DNA of 64,000 nt from NORP240 sp965222175 (GTDB lineage Bacteria > Pseudomonadota > Gammaproteobacteria > Pseudomonadales > Pseudohongiellaceae): positions 2,356,001-2,420,000 of the forward strand of contig OZ244938.1 in NCBI GenBank assembly GCA_965222175.1, written 5' to 3'. Both the position numbers and the translations under genes were made by a program. Shown here piece after piece: positions 1 to 8,655 of the stretch (positions within the stretch are counted from its first letter, which is position 1; each line of letters starts with the position of its first letter). Under the pieces are notes generated by a model. That model was not told where the DNA came from, did no database searches, and worked only from the letters and a program-made list of their open reading frames with translations.

Positions 1-549
1 GGCCCGCTTTTCCAGGTCTCCCGGCTGTCCGGGGCGCACCACGACGGCCTTCAGTCGCAGCACCTCTCCGGTACTGGTTCGCTCTACCAGCAGCCTTGCC
101 ATAAGCCGGCCGATACGGCCGAATCCGTAAAGAACCACGTCCTGGGGTTTGTCGATGGGCAGAGCCTTGTTGCCGTCCAGATATCCCAGTTCCTCGTTGA
201 CAAAGGCGTCAACGTCCACGGCGTCCGCGCCTTTTGCCTCCAGCTGATCCATGTAACGCACGGTCAGCTTGCCCAGGTCGATCTGGGCATGCCAGAGGTC
301 AAGCTTGGCCAGCGCCATCAATACCGGGTGCGTTTCGAACTCGGACATCTCGTTCATTTCCACCTGGCGGACGTAGCGGTGACTTTTCATGATAAATGTC
401 ACTGAACGGTTGTGCAGTGGCCTGCCGTAAATGAATATTCCAACATCGCGCTGACTGAACAGTCGTCCGATTACCGGGATCATTTCCTGGACCAGCGCTT
501 CACGCTGTTTCCAGTCGGCAAAATAGTCATCTACACTGGGTCGTTCCAC
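1..549 (-). CDS. gap: Glyceraldehyde-3-phosphate dehydrogenase, long form (N-terminal part)
   Basis: The C-terminal part runs off the left edge; 183 codons are visible. The product would oxidise and phosphorylate glyceraldehyde-3-phosphate with NAD(P). The Rossmann signature VVLYGFGRIGRLMAR lies near residues 142-156, preceded by a long N-terminal extension containing REALVQEMIPVIGRL and NRSVTFIMKSHRY. That extension is typical of the roughly 480-residue GAPDH found beside mfd in pseudomonads. I chose the GTG at 549 because AGGTG sits about 6 bases upstream and the extension aligns from there. An ATG at 390 would cut off conserved sequence. The gene is divergent from mfd with about 180 bp between them. 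Confidence 0.85.
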   Translation of the reverse strand, partial: MERPSVDDYFADWKQREALVQEMIPVIGRLFSQRDVGIFIYGRPLHNRSVTFIMKSHRYVRQVEMNEMSEFETHPVLMALAKLDLWHAQIDLGKLTVRYMDQLEAKGADAVDVDAFVNEELGYLDGNKALPIDKPQDVVLYGFGRIGRLMARLLVERTSTGEVLRLKAVVVRPGQPGDLEKRA

Positions 550-730
550 AATAGCACCTGTTTTTCGGGATGTTTTTCTGGATCGCTATTATCTTGCGAA
601 TACTGCACCGGCGCAATAGAGGGTCTTGATCTGGACACTGCTGCCACCTGCCTTGCGGGCCCTGACCAACCACTGACCGATTTTTTGCGCTACAATTCCG
701 CCCTTTTTCGTGCATCAGGATTTGAGCCGG

Positions 731-3700
731 ATGAAGTCCCACGCCGATATCTTCAAGCCCCCCCTGCCAGGTGACAGCGGCTCCGTGCTGCCGTGGACCA
801 ATCTGCCTGGCCTGGCTGCCAGCCTGGCAATCAGTTCGGCGGCAATGGAATCCCCGGGACCCCTGCTGGTGGTCACCAGCAACAACGAGCAGGCCGAACA
901 GCTGCGCCGCGAACTCGGCTTTTTCTGCCCATCCGGGGACACCCCGCTGCTGAGTTTTCCGGACTGGGAAACGCTCCCCTACGATAATTTTTCCGCGCAC
1001 CAGGATATTATTTCCGATCGGCTGAATGCACTTTACCGACTTCCCGGACTGGCGCGGGGCATCCTGGTGGTGTCGTTTACCGGCCTTATGCACAGGCTGC
1101 CGCCCCGTCAATACATCGCCGGGTCCAGCCTGGTGCTGGAATGTGGTCAGCAATTCGACACGGAGGCCATGCGCCGAAATCTGCTGCACGCCGGGTACCA
1201 GCACGTCGAGGCAGTCTACGACCATGGTGAGTTTGCTGTACGCGGCTCCATCATGGATATTTTCCCCATGGGCAGCAACCTGCCCTACCGTATTGACCTG
1301 CTGGACGATGAAATCGAAACCCTGCGGCCCTTTGATCCCGAGACCCAGCGTTCTCTCGGCGAAGTTGATTCCATCAGGCTGCTGCCCGGCAAGGAATTTC
1401 CTCTCAACGACGCGGGGATTCAACAATTCCGCACCAGGTTTCGGGAAAGGTTCGACGTCGACACGCGAAGCTGCCCGCTTTACCAGGATGTCAGCGACGG
1501 CATTGCTTCACCCGGTCTTGAGTACTACCTGGACCTGTTCTTCGACCAGCTGGCCAGCCTATTCGACTACCTGCCGGACAATACGACGGTGGTCAGAATG
1601 GGAGACCTGGCAGCTTCTGGCGAGGCTTTCTGGAATGAGATCAAGACCCGCTACCAGGACCGCCAGATAGACAAATACCGGCCGATTCTGGCACCCGGGG
1701 AGGTTTTCCTGCCTGTCAGCGAGGTTTTCGCGGCCCTCGGCAATCTGCCCTCGGTGGCGATTCACGAGGAGGCAGCCGCCGGCGACAAAGGCTGTCGATT
1801 CGCTACCCGCTTCCTGCCTGACCTTGCCATCAACGCCAAGCTGCAGGAGCCCCTGGGCAGACTGCGGGAATTTATCGATCAGCTGTCGGACAGCAAGGTC
1901 CTGTTCTGCGCAGAATCAGCCGGTCGTCGGGAAACCCTGCTGGAACTGTTTCGCACCATCGACCTGCAACCCCGGCCGGTAACCTCGTGGCCGGAATTTA
2001 CCGATTGTCCAGCCGGTGTTTACCTGTGCACGGCGCCACTGGATCGCGGTTTCTGGCTGGAAGCCAACAACACCCTGCTGATCAGCGAGGGGCAACTGTT
2101 CGGCGGCAAGGTTGCCCAGCGCCGACGACGTGGCAAGACCGTCGACAACACCGACTACCTTATCAAGAGCCTTACCGAGCTGCGGGAGGGTGATGCGGTG
2201 GTGCACATCGAACACGGGGTCGGTCGTTACCGTGGACTCACCACCCTGACCATTGACGAACAGGCTACCGAGTTTTTACTGCTGGAATACGCCAAGGAAA
2301 GCAAACTCTACGTCCCTGTTTCAGCGCTGCACCTGATCAGCCGCTACTCCGGTGCCGATCCGGAACTGGCACCGCTTAATCAGCTGGGAACCGATGCCTG
2401 GAACAAGGCGAAGCGCAGGGCAGCTGAAAAAATCCGGGATGTCGCCGCCGAGTTGCTGGAGATCTACGCGCGCCGCGAAGCCCGTAAAGGCTTTGTTTAT
2501 TCCTGCCAGGATATCGACCTGGACAAGTTTGCCGACAGCTTCCCCTTCGAGGAAACCGATGACCAGGCCAGTGCCATCGCCGCCGTGGTGAAGGACATGG
2601 GTTCCGAGCAGGCCATGGATCGACTGATTTGCGGCGACGTGGGCTTCGGCAAGACCGAGGTCGCCATGCGCGCGGCGTTCATTGCCGCCCAGAACAACAA
2701 GCAGGTTGTCATCCTGGTACCCACCACACTGCTCGCCCAGCAGCACTACAGCAGTTTCAGTGACCGCTTCGCCGACTGGCCGATAAACGTCGATGTCATC
2801 TCCCGGTTCAAATCCAGCCAGCAGCAGAAACAGAGCCTGGACAGGCTGGCCGCGGGCAGGACTGACATACTAATCGGCACCCACAAGCTGCTCAATGACC
2901 AGATCAGCTATCATGACCTGGGCCTGCTGATAATCGACGAAGAACACCGCTTCGGCGTCCGTCAGAAGGAAAAGCTCAAGGCCCTGCGGGCCAACGTGGA
3001 TGTACTGACGCTGACCGCAACCCCCATCCCGCGAACCCTCAACATGGCCTTATCCGGGGTAAGGGACCTGTCGCTGATTGTCACACCACCGGCGAAAAGG
3101 CTGTCGGTGAAGACTTTTATCCGCGAGGAACAGGACAGCCTGATCAAGGAGGCGGTATTGCGTGAGTTGCTGCGAGGCGGCCAGGTTTTCTATCTTCACA
3201 ACGACGTGAAGTCCATCGAGCAGGCCGCCAGCCGGCTCCGTGATATCGTACCCCAGGCCCGCCTGGCCGTTGCTCACGGGCAGCTTCCGGAACGCGAACT
3301 GGAAAAGATCATGGCGGATTTTTATCACAAACGCTTCAACGTGCTGGTGTGCTCGACCATTATCGAAACCGGAATCGATATTCCCAGCGCCAATACCATC
3401 ATCATCCACCGGGCAGACAAGTTCGGCCTGGCCCAGCTTCACCAGTTACGCGGCCGCGTGGGGCGCTCCCATCACCAGGCCTACGCCTACCTGTTGACCC
3501 CCCACCAGGGCAGGATGAGTGACGACGCCCACAAGCGGATCGACGCCATCAAGGCGGCCAGTTCGCTGGGAGCAGGCTTCACCCTGGCCAGTCACGACCT
3601 GGAGATCCGCGGAGCCGGCGAGTTCCTCGGTGAGGAACAGAGCGGTCACATGCAGAAAATCGGCTTCAGCCTGTACCTGGAAATGCTTGATGACGCTGTT

Positions 3701-4207
3701 CAGTCCATGAAGGCGGGCAAAACCCCGTCCCTGGATTTCAGCGCCGAGAAGGCCATTGAAATCAATCTGCGGATACCCGCCCTCATACCGGAAGACTACC
3801 TGCCGGATGTCCACAGCCGACTGGTCCTGTACAAACGCATATCCGCCGCCGGTTCTGCGGACAGCCTCACCGGCCTGCAGGAAGAAATGATCGACCGGTT
3901 CGGTCCGCTGCCGGACGAGGTCAGACTGCTGTTTCGCCTGACCCGGCTGAAACTGCAGGCCCAGGCCCTGGGAATCAGCAGGATCGATGCCAATGTCAGC
4001 AACGGCCGTATCGAGTTTGCCTCGTCCACCCGGGTGGACCCCCTGTCAATCGTGGAGCTCGTGCAACAGGATCCACAACACTATAAACTGGGAGCCGCCA
4101 ACAAGCTGCAGTTTTCCCATGATACACAGCACAATGCCAATGACCGCCTGGACTTTATTGCCGACATGCTGAACCGCTTCCGTACCACTGAACAGCAGGC
4201 TGCCTGA
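731..4207 (+). CDS. mfd: Transcription-repair coupling factor Mfd
   Basis: This ATP-driven DNA translocase removes RNA polymerase stalled at lesions and recruits UvrA. At 1158 residues it is close to the E. coli length of 1148. In order it shows a UvrB-homology N-terminus, a CarD-like RNA polymerase interaction domain (VVHIEHGVGRYRGL near 490), Walker A GDVGFGKTE near 635, the DEEH box (IIDEEHRFG) near 735, the helicase C lobe ending QLRGRVGRS near 905, and a C-terminal TRCF domain. An in-frame GTG at 710 gives seven more residues. The ATG at 731 is preferred, with AGGA ten bases upstream. csiV follows with no gap. Confidence 0.97.
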   Translation: MKSHADIFKPPLPGDSGSVLPWTNLPGLAASLAISSAAMESPGPLLVVTSNNEQAEQLRRELGFFCPSGDTPLLSFPDWETLPYDNFSAHQDIISDRLNALYRLPGLARGILVVSFTGLMHRLPPRQYIAGSSLVLECGQQFDTEAMRRNLLHAGYQHVEAVYDHGEFAVRGSIMDIFPMGSNLPYRIDLLDDEIETLRPFDPETQRSLGEVDSIRLLPGKEFPLNDAGIQQFRTRFRERFDVDTRSCPLYQDVSDGIASPGLEYYLDLFFDQLASLFDYLPDNTTVVRMGDLAASGEAFWNEIKTRYQDRQIDKYRPILAPGEVFLPVSEVFAALGNLPSVAIHEEAAAGDKGCRFATRFLPDLAINAKLQEPLGRLREFIDQLSDSKVLFCAESAGRRETLLELFRTIDLQPRPVTSWPEFTDCPAGVYLCTAPLDRGFWLEANNTLLISEGQLFGGKVAQRRRRGKTVDNTDYLIKSLTELREGDAVVHIEHGVGRYRGLTTLTIDEQATEFLLLEYAKESKLYVPVSALHLISRYSGADPELAPLNQLGTDAWNKAKRRAAEKIRDVAAELLEIYARREARKGFVYSCQDIDLDKFADSFPFEETDDQASAIAAVVKDMGSEQAMDRLICGDVGFGKTEVAMRAAFIAAQNNKQVVILVPTTLLAQQHYSSFSDRFADWPINVDVISRFKSSQQQKQSLDRLAAGRTDILIGTHKLLNDQISYHDLGLLIIDEEHRFGVRQKEKLKALRANVDVLTLTATPIPRTLNMALSGVRDLSLIVTPPAKRLSVKTFIREEQDSLIKEAVLRELLRGGQVFYLHNDVKSIEQAASRLRDIVPQARLAVAHGQLPERELEKIMADFYHKRFNVLVCSTIIETGIDIPSANTIIIHRADKFGLAQLHQLRGRVGRSHHQAYAYLLTPHQGRMSDDAHKRIDAIKAASSLGAGFTLASHDLEIRGAGEFLGEEQSGHMQKIGFSLYLEMLDDAVQSMKAGKTPSLDFSAEKAIEINLRIPALIPEDYLPDVHSRLVLYKRISAAGSADSLTGLQEEMIDRFGPLPDEVRLLFRLTRLKLQAQALGISRIDANVSNGRIEFASSTRVDPLSIVELVQQDPQHYKLGAANKLQFSHDTQHNANDRLDFIADMLNRFRTTEQQAA

Positions 4208-4210
4208 GTG

Positions 4211-5323
4211 ATGATAAGACACCTGGCGATCTGCCCTGGGTTCCATCCCCTGTTGCCGGCGTTGCTTGCGCTGCTTGCCGTCAACACCGCAGCTGCCGCC
4301 TCCTTCGACGGTCAGCGCTGGTTCGAGGTGGAGCTGAGTATTTTTGCCAACCAGTACCCCGAATACCGCAATGCCGAACTGTGGACTCCGGAGCGACTGC
4401 AGCTCGCCTATCCGGATCGTATCCGGAAATTCAGCAGTCTTGCCGAGTTCCTGGCGGTCGCGGCGTTTGACCGTGGCGACGAACCCGATACCGGCACCAG
4501 CCAGGAGACGGGTCCGGTGAGCATCGTCGACCAGCTGAACCCTGCTGTCGATTTGCTGAACATTACGGACAACGGGATTCCCCTGGCGGAAGTCGGTCCG
4601 TTGCCACGCAAGCCGGATTCCGGCCTGCGCCTGCCGGACTTCGATCGCGACCCCTTCCTCCTGCTGCCCTCCAGCCTCAGCGCATTCCAGACTACCAATG
4701 ACAGACTGGAACGTTCTCCTGATCACAGGCTGCTGTTTACCGGCCTGTGGCGACAGCCCGTGGTGCGTTCCCGCAGCGCCACCGCCCTGCTGGTTCGCGG
4801 CGGACGACAGGTGGGTCCTCACCATGAACTGGAAGGCAGCATCACAATTCGCTTCAACGAGAATGAAGACCGGGTGGTGATCGATGCCAACCTCTGGCTG
4901 ACGGAGTTTGCTGCAGGATTCGGCGGCCAGGCACAATGGCAGTTACCATTGCCCCCGGCTGCCCTGGTCGATCCGCCACGGTCCACGCGGTCAACCGATG
5001 GTGGTATTACCGCTCCGGAAACCAACCGGCGCATCTCCAGGATCGTGCAGATGCGCCAGAGTCGCGCCATGCGCAGCGATGAATTTCACTACCTGGACCA
5101 CCCGGCGCTGGGCATAGTCATCAGCGTCAAGCCTTACGAGCTGCCGCCGCCAGTCCCGGCGATGCCAATGCAGAACCCGGAAGCACCGGTTTCGGCGGTT
5201 GACAACGATGCGGTGGTCACGCCAGGAACAGGTGTTGAGCCGGAGTCAGCTGGGGTGCCGTCGGCTGCGGGGTCATCAATTGACGGAACCGGCCCTGATT
5301 CAACAGGATCCGGTAACAACTGA
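4211..5323 (+). CDS. csiV: CsiV-like periplasmic peptidoglycan-associated protein
   Basis: The protein has an N-terminal signal peptide ending near TAAAA (residues 1-32), then a CsiV-type domain beginning RWFEVELSIFANQ. It has a low-complexity Pro/Val/Gly/Ser-rich tail from about residue 310. In Vibrio, CsiV binds peptidoglycan and helps envelope homeostasis. The position directly after mfd is conserved in gammaproteobacteria and supports the call. A GTG at 4208 could also start it, giving MM. The ATG at 4211 overlaps nothing and lies 3 bases after the mfd stop, so translation is probably coupled. Confidence 0.8.
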   Translation: MIRHLAICPGFHPLLPALLALLAVNTAAAASFDGQRWFEVELSIFANQYPEYRNAELWTPERLQLAYPDRIRKFSSLAEFLAVAAFDRGDEPDTGTSQETGPVSIVDQLNPAVDLLNITDNGIPLAEVGPLPRKPDSGLRLPDFDRDPFLLLPSSLSAFQTTNDRLERSPDHRLLFTGLWRQPVVRSRSATALLVRGGRQVGPHHELEGSITIRFNENEDRVVIDANLWLTEFAAGFGGQAQWQLPLPPAALVDPPRSTRSTDGGITAPETNRRISRIVQMRQSRAMRSDEFHYLDHPALGIVISVKPYELPPPVPAMPMQNPEAPVSAVDNDAVVTPGTGVEPESAGVPSAAGSSIDGTGPDSTGSGNN

Positions 5324-5357
5324 GCCGCCCTGCCTGTCGGGCAGAGGCAACTGCCGG

Positions 5358-6167
5358 CTATTGGCTGGTGTCCTGTTCTCCGGCAGGGGTCTGAACAGCG
5401 AGCCGCTGCTGATACAGGCGGACAAACACCCGTAACACCTTCCTGATTTCCTGCATGCCCGATGCCAAGGTCCGATTGATCGCCTCCATGGTGATGACTT
5501 CATCGTCAAGACCGGCGGCCCGATTAACCGACAGGGCCAGGCAGGCATAGTGAATGCCCAATTCCCTGGCAAGCGCTGCCTCCGGCATGGCTGTCATACC
5601 GACCATGTCACACCCGTCGGCGCGTAATTTTTGAATCTCCGCGGCAGTTTCCAGGCGGGGGCCCTGGACGCAACCATAGATGCCCCGGGTCACGGGCATG
5701 CCGTCCTCACCCTCGTCTTCTTCCAGCTGTTCCTGTTCCACTGCCAGAACCAGAAGATGACGAAGCCGCCTGCTGTACGGCTGGGTGAAATCAATATGAA
5801 CCACCTCCGTCAGGTCATCTTCGTAGAAGGTATGTGATCTGCCCCAGGTATAGTCAATCAGTTGATCCGGAATCGCCAGCTGACCAGGCGACATCTGCGG
5901 ATTGATGCCGCCCACGGCATTGATTGCCACAATATCGGTGACGCCCTGTTCCTTCAATGCCCACAGGTTGGCACGGTAATCGATCCGATGCGGAGGGATC
6001 CGGTGGCCACTGCCGTGTCTCGGTAAGAAAATGACAGGAAACCCGTCCAGGCTGCCCTGAAAAAGCTCGACCCCGGAGTCGGAATACGGTGTACTGTAAT
6101 GTGTCGAAGCAACGCCTTCCAGGATATCCAGCCTGGACATTCCCGACCCGCCAATAATAGCCAACAA
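5358..6167 (-). CDS. S-methyl-5'-thioinosine phosphorylase (MTAP/PNP family)
   Basis: The product is a cytosolic nucleoside phosphorylase of the methylthioadenosine phosphorylase family. It shows the N-terminal phosphate loop LAIIGGSGM, the RHGSGHRIPPHRIDYRANLWAL segment, NAVGGI, and YGCVQGPRLETAAEI followed by MVGMTAMPEAALARELG. The gammaproteobacterial branch next to mfd/csiV (P. aeruginosa PA3004 type) acts on methylthioinosine in methionine salvage, which I infer here. No ATG fits the N-terminus well. The TTG at 6167 has AGGGGAG seven bases upstream and gives 269 residues. An upstream in-frame ATG would add about 22 residues. It converges with csiV. Confidence 0.85.
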   Translation of the reverse strand: MLAIIGGSGMSRLDILEGVASTHYSTPYSDSGVELFQGSLDGFPVIFLPRHGSGHRIPPHRIDYRANLWALKEQGVTDIVAINAVGGINPQMSPGQLAIPDQLIDYTWGRSHTFYEDDLTEVVHIDFTQPYSRRLRHLLVLAVEQEQLEEDEGEDGMPVTRGIYGCVQGPRLETAAEIQKLRADGCDMVGMTAMPEAALARELGIHYACLALSVNRAAGLDDEVITMEAINRTLASGMQEIRKVLRVFVRLYQQRLAVQTPAGEQDTSQ

Positions 6168-6327
6168 TGGTTTTCTCCCCTGTATTTCCGCAACGCGCTG
6201 AATACCTGGCTGAGCGACCGGCAGTGCCATCAGCCCTGCCGGGCAGGCAGGCCCACATTGGCCGCGCCCGATGCAGACAGAGGCAACATAAACTACTCCA
6301 CCGGGCTTGGCAATCAATGGGAGTGGT

Positions 6328-6513
6328 CGGTGATGGCTCAGTTTGAAAATACACTACGGGTGCAGAAGGGTTATGCCGGGTTTCGAAGCTGAGGACGTCT
6401 GAGGCATGGATGCCGAGGCCGAGCGCACAGGGAGGTGCGTCTGCGTTCCTCAGATTCGGAACCCGGCATAACCCTCCAACCACAGAACCAGCTTTCAAAC
6501 TGAGCCATCACCG
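6328..6513. repeat. 186-bp palindromic element with nested inverted repeats
   Basis: A 21-bp arm at 6328-6348 (cggtgatggctcagtttgaa...) is matched inverted at 6493-6513. An inner arm at 6367-6382 (agggttatgccgggtt) is matched inverted at 6460-6475. The centre contains gGAGGTGCG. No ORF lies inside. It fills most of the gap between the phosphorylase and the FkbM gene. It resembles a non-autonomous mobile or REP/MITE-like element; the class is not recognised. Confidence 0.75.
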
Positions 6514-6664
6514 AGCGGTCCGGGCTGGTGAAAAATTCAATGAACTGTAACGAAAATCACAAAATACCCGAGGATGTGACGCTGCAAGCCCTGCCGATCC
6601 CGGATTGGCCGATAAGTCCATCCTGGTGATTCAATCCGGGGATTCCCTGATCACTGCAAGTCGC

Positions 6665-6670
6665 TATAAT
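6665..6670 (+). promoter_or_regulatory. Candidate -10 box for the FkbM gene
   Basis: A perfect TATAAT lies 31 bp before the ATG at 6702. No convincing -35 hexamer is visible 16-18 bp upstream, so this is only a candidate. Confidence 0.35.
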
Positions 6671-6701
6671 CGATCCGGCAACTCAGCAATCCGGGAAAAC
6701 C

Positions 6702-7640
6702 ATGAGCCTCACCTATCAGATCTGCAAGTTTCTCTGGAACCAGTCCTGGTTCAAACCTGAATACGGCAGGTCGGTTTACAAGCGAATCTGCCAGGAGGGG
6801 GAACCCCCTGACCTGCCATTCGAAACCGGCTTTTTCGGCCTTCGCTACCAGGGGAATCTGAAAAACAACATCGATTTCAACGTATTTTATTACGGCGCCT
6901 TTGAAAAACCGCTGTTGTTTTTCCTTCGGGACTGCCTGCAGGCCATCCATCGTTCACCCTCGGTGTTTTGCGATATTGGCGCCAACATCGGCCAGCATTC
7001 TCTGTTCATGTCGCAGATAGCCGATGCGGTTCATGCCTTTGAACCCTACGACGTTGTGCGGCAACGGCTGGAACAGCAGGTCGCCCTGAATCAGTTGGAC
7101 AACGTTTTTACTCACCCCGTAGGCCTCGGCGAAACCGAACAGCAACTGCCGTTTTATGCCCCCACCGGCAGAAACCAGGGCATCGGATCCTTCGATGCCT
7201 CCACCACGGTGAAGGGCAACAGGAATATAGGCGAACTGGCGCTTGTTGCCGGTGACAGCTATTTTGAGCAGCACTCGATAACGTCGATCGACCTGATAAA
7301 AATCGATGTCGAGGGCTTTGAAAAATCAGTGTTGCGTGGACTGCAGAAGACGCTTGCAGCCAACCGGCCTGTGGTGGTATTCGAGATGACCCACGGATCG
7401 GCGATTTCCATCCAGTCGCAGGAAGAACTTGGTACGCTTTTTCCTGACAACTACCGGTTTTTCACCTTTGATCTGCGCAAGCCTGATGGCAGCAAGGCCA
7501 GGCGCCGCGAAGCCAAGGCCAGGTCTACCGGCCACTACCGACTGGTGCCATTCGGATTCCAGTTCAACAATGGGCAGGACGATATCGTCTGCTGTCCGGA
7601 GGAATACGTCGGGATGCTGCCTGGGCAAGGAGACGGCTGA
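6702..7640 (+). CDS. FkbM family SAM-dependent methyltransferase
   Basis: The product is 312 residues. The SAM-binding loop VFCDIGANIGQHSLFMSQIADAVHAFEP lies near residues 87-114. The FkbM hallmark SIDLIKIDVEGFEKSVLRGL lies near 193-212. FkbM enzymes O-methylate sugars or small hydroxylated metabolites, often in glycan or secondary-metabolite clusters. The substrate cannot be read here. It stands alone between two repeat-rich gaps with no glycosyltransferase nearby, so its job is open. A TATAAT box precedes it. Confidence 0.85.
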   Translation: MSLTYQICKFLWNQSWFKPEYGRSVYKRICQEGEPPDLPFETGFFGLRYQGNLKNNIDFNVFYYGAFEKPLLFFLRDCLQAIHRSPSVFCDIGANIGQHSLFMSQIADAVHAFEPYDVVRQRLEQQVALNQLDNVFTHPVGLGETEQQLPFYAPTGRNQGIGSFDASTTVKGNRNIGELALVAGDSYFEQHSITSIDLIKIDVEGFEKSVLRGLQKTLAANRPVVVFEMTHGSAISIQSQEELGTLFPDNYRFFTFDLRKPDGSKARRREAKARSTGHYRLVPFGFQFNNGQDDIVCCPEEYVGMLPGQGDG

Positions 7641-7796
7641 TAGCCTGCTCCTTTTTATACGGGATCATTGCTGTCCCACAATCCTCGACATAGATTGATG
7701 TGCAGGAAGGATATTGGTGTGTTCCAGGGTGTTTCTGCCTGTTGCAGACATGAATCCGGGCAGGCCCGGTGAGCTTCGGTTCTCGCGAATCGCAAG

Positions 7797-7942
7797 GAGT
7801 GGCCGGCAGGAAGTTTGTGCCGCTGCAATAAAGGACCTGCGCTGAACGGCGAAAAATGACCGTTTTTCAGGGCATTTTTCAGAGTGAAGGCACCCCGGAG
7901 GTGCGCGGTCCGCAGCGGCACAAACTTCCTGCCGGTCGCTCC
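7797..7942. repeat. 146-bp palindromic element
   Basis: A roughly 30-bp arm at 7797-7826 (ending aggaagtttgtgccgctgc) recurs inverted at 7912-7942 with two mismatches. The interior has aaaaatgaccgtttttcag and GGAGGTGCG, the latter shared with the centre of the element at 6328-6513. No coding sequence is seen. It is probably a non-autonomous element of the same kind. Confidence 0.7.
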
Positions 7943-7988
7943 ATTCGGAGCCACCACTGAGCAATGCGCTGGCTTTGGCAAAAGCTAA

Positions 7989-8252
7989 GGAACCTCTGAT
8001 TAAGTATGGAAGTGCTCTGCGGGAGTCTGTCGGGCGTCACTGCAAGGCGTCGTGTGCAGGGAATGGCCGTCGCCCTTGCCAAGCGCGACAACACCGCAGT
8101 GGCGCCCGACAGGCCCCGCCGGTCGGGGCTTTCAGGCGAGCCCACTGCCTTCGTTGTCTCGCCTTGACAGGCGGACGCATGCCGGCGGCAAGACGCCTCG
8201 TCAGTGAACTCGCCTGAAAGCCAGAGTATTTCCATACTTAATCAGAGGTTCC
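7989..8252. mobile_element. MITE-like element with perfect 23-bp terminal inverted repeats
   Basis: The left end at 7989-8011 (ggaacctctgattaagtat...) is repeated exactly inverted at 8230-8252. The 4 bases CTAA occur immediately outside both ends (7985-7988 and 8253-8256), which is a clean target-site duplication. The 264-bp body has no transposase ORF. IS5-group elements duplicate CTAA-type (YTAR) targets, so mobilisation by an IS5-like transposase encoded elsewhere is an inference. Confidence 0.85.
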
Positions 8253-8290
8253 CTAACACTGAGGGACAGCATTGATGCGGGATATAAAGA

Positions 8291-8378
8291 ATGCCCAGGT
8301 CATGAGACAGGAAAAAGAATGGACTGAGCAGAGCATTCCCTATCCTGTCCCCAAAGCCTGCAACTTTGACCTGGGCAT
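8291..8378. repeat. Stem-loop with 12-bp inverted arms
   Basis: atgcccaggtca at 8291-8302 is inverted at 8367-8378. A second pair, gacagg and cctgtc, is nested inside. The element lies just right of the MITE in a non-coding stretch. The function is unknown; it may be another small mobile remnant. Between 8379 and 8655 I see no gene. Confidence 0.55.
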
Positions 8379-8655
8379 CCATCACCCACTTTGTCGCGAG
8401 TGACATGTAGCACGAGGAGTGTTACTACAGGGACAGAGTATACGGACTCCCGGATCAGGAACCTTGATCTGTATCAGAATCCAGTGAACAACTACCTGAC
8501 GCCCCCCTTTGTCACCAAGCTGTCGTAACTCTCGACCGGCGCCTGGCCGTATCGTCGGCCGCAAGGGCGGCTGGCCCTGAGCCTACCGGGGATAGCGATT
8601 GACAGTCCATACAGTTGCCGGTCTTACCCTGGTCCCTGGCAGGTGGTACTTCACC

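Noticed and set aside
527..1426. 300-residue open frame on the minus strand opposite mfd
   Set aside because: It lies antisense to conserved Mfd codons, overlaps the real gap start in another frame, and its translation has no family features.
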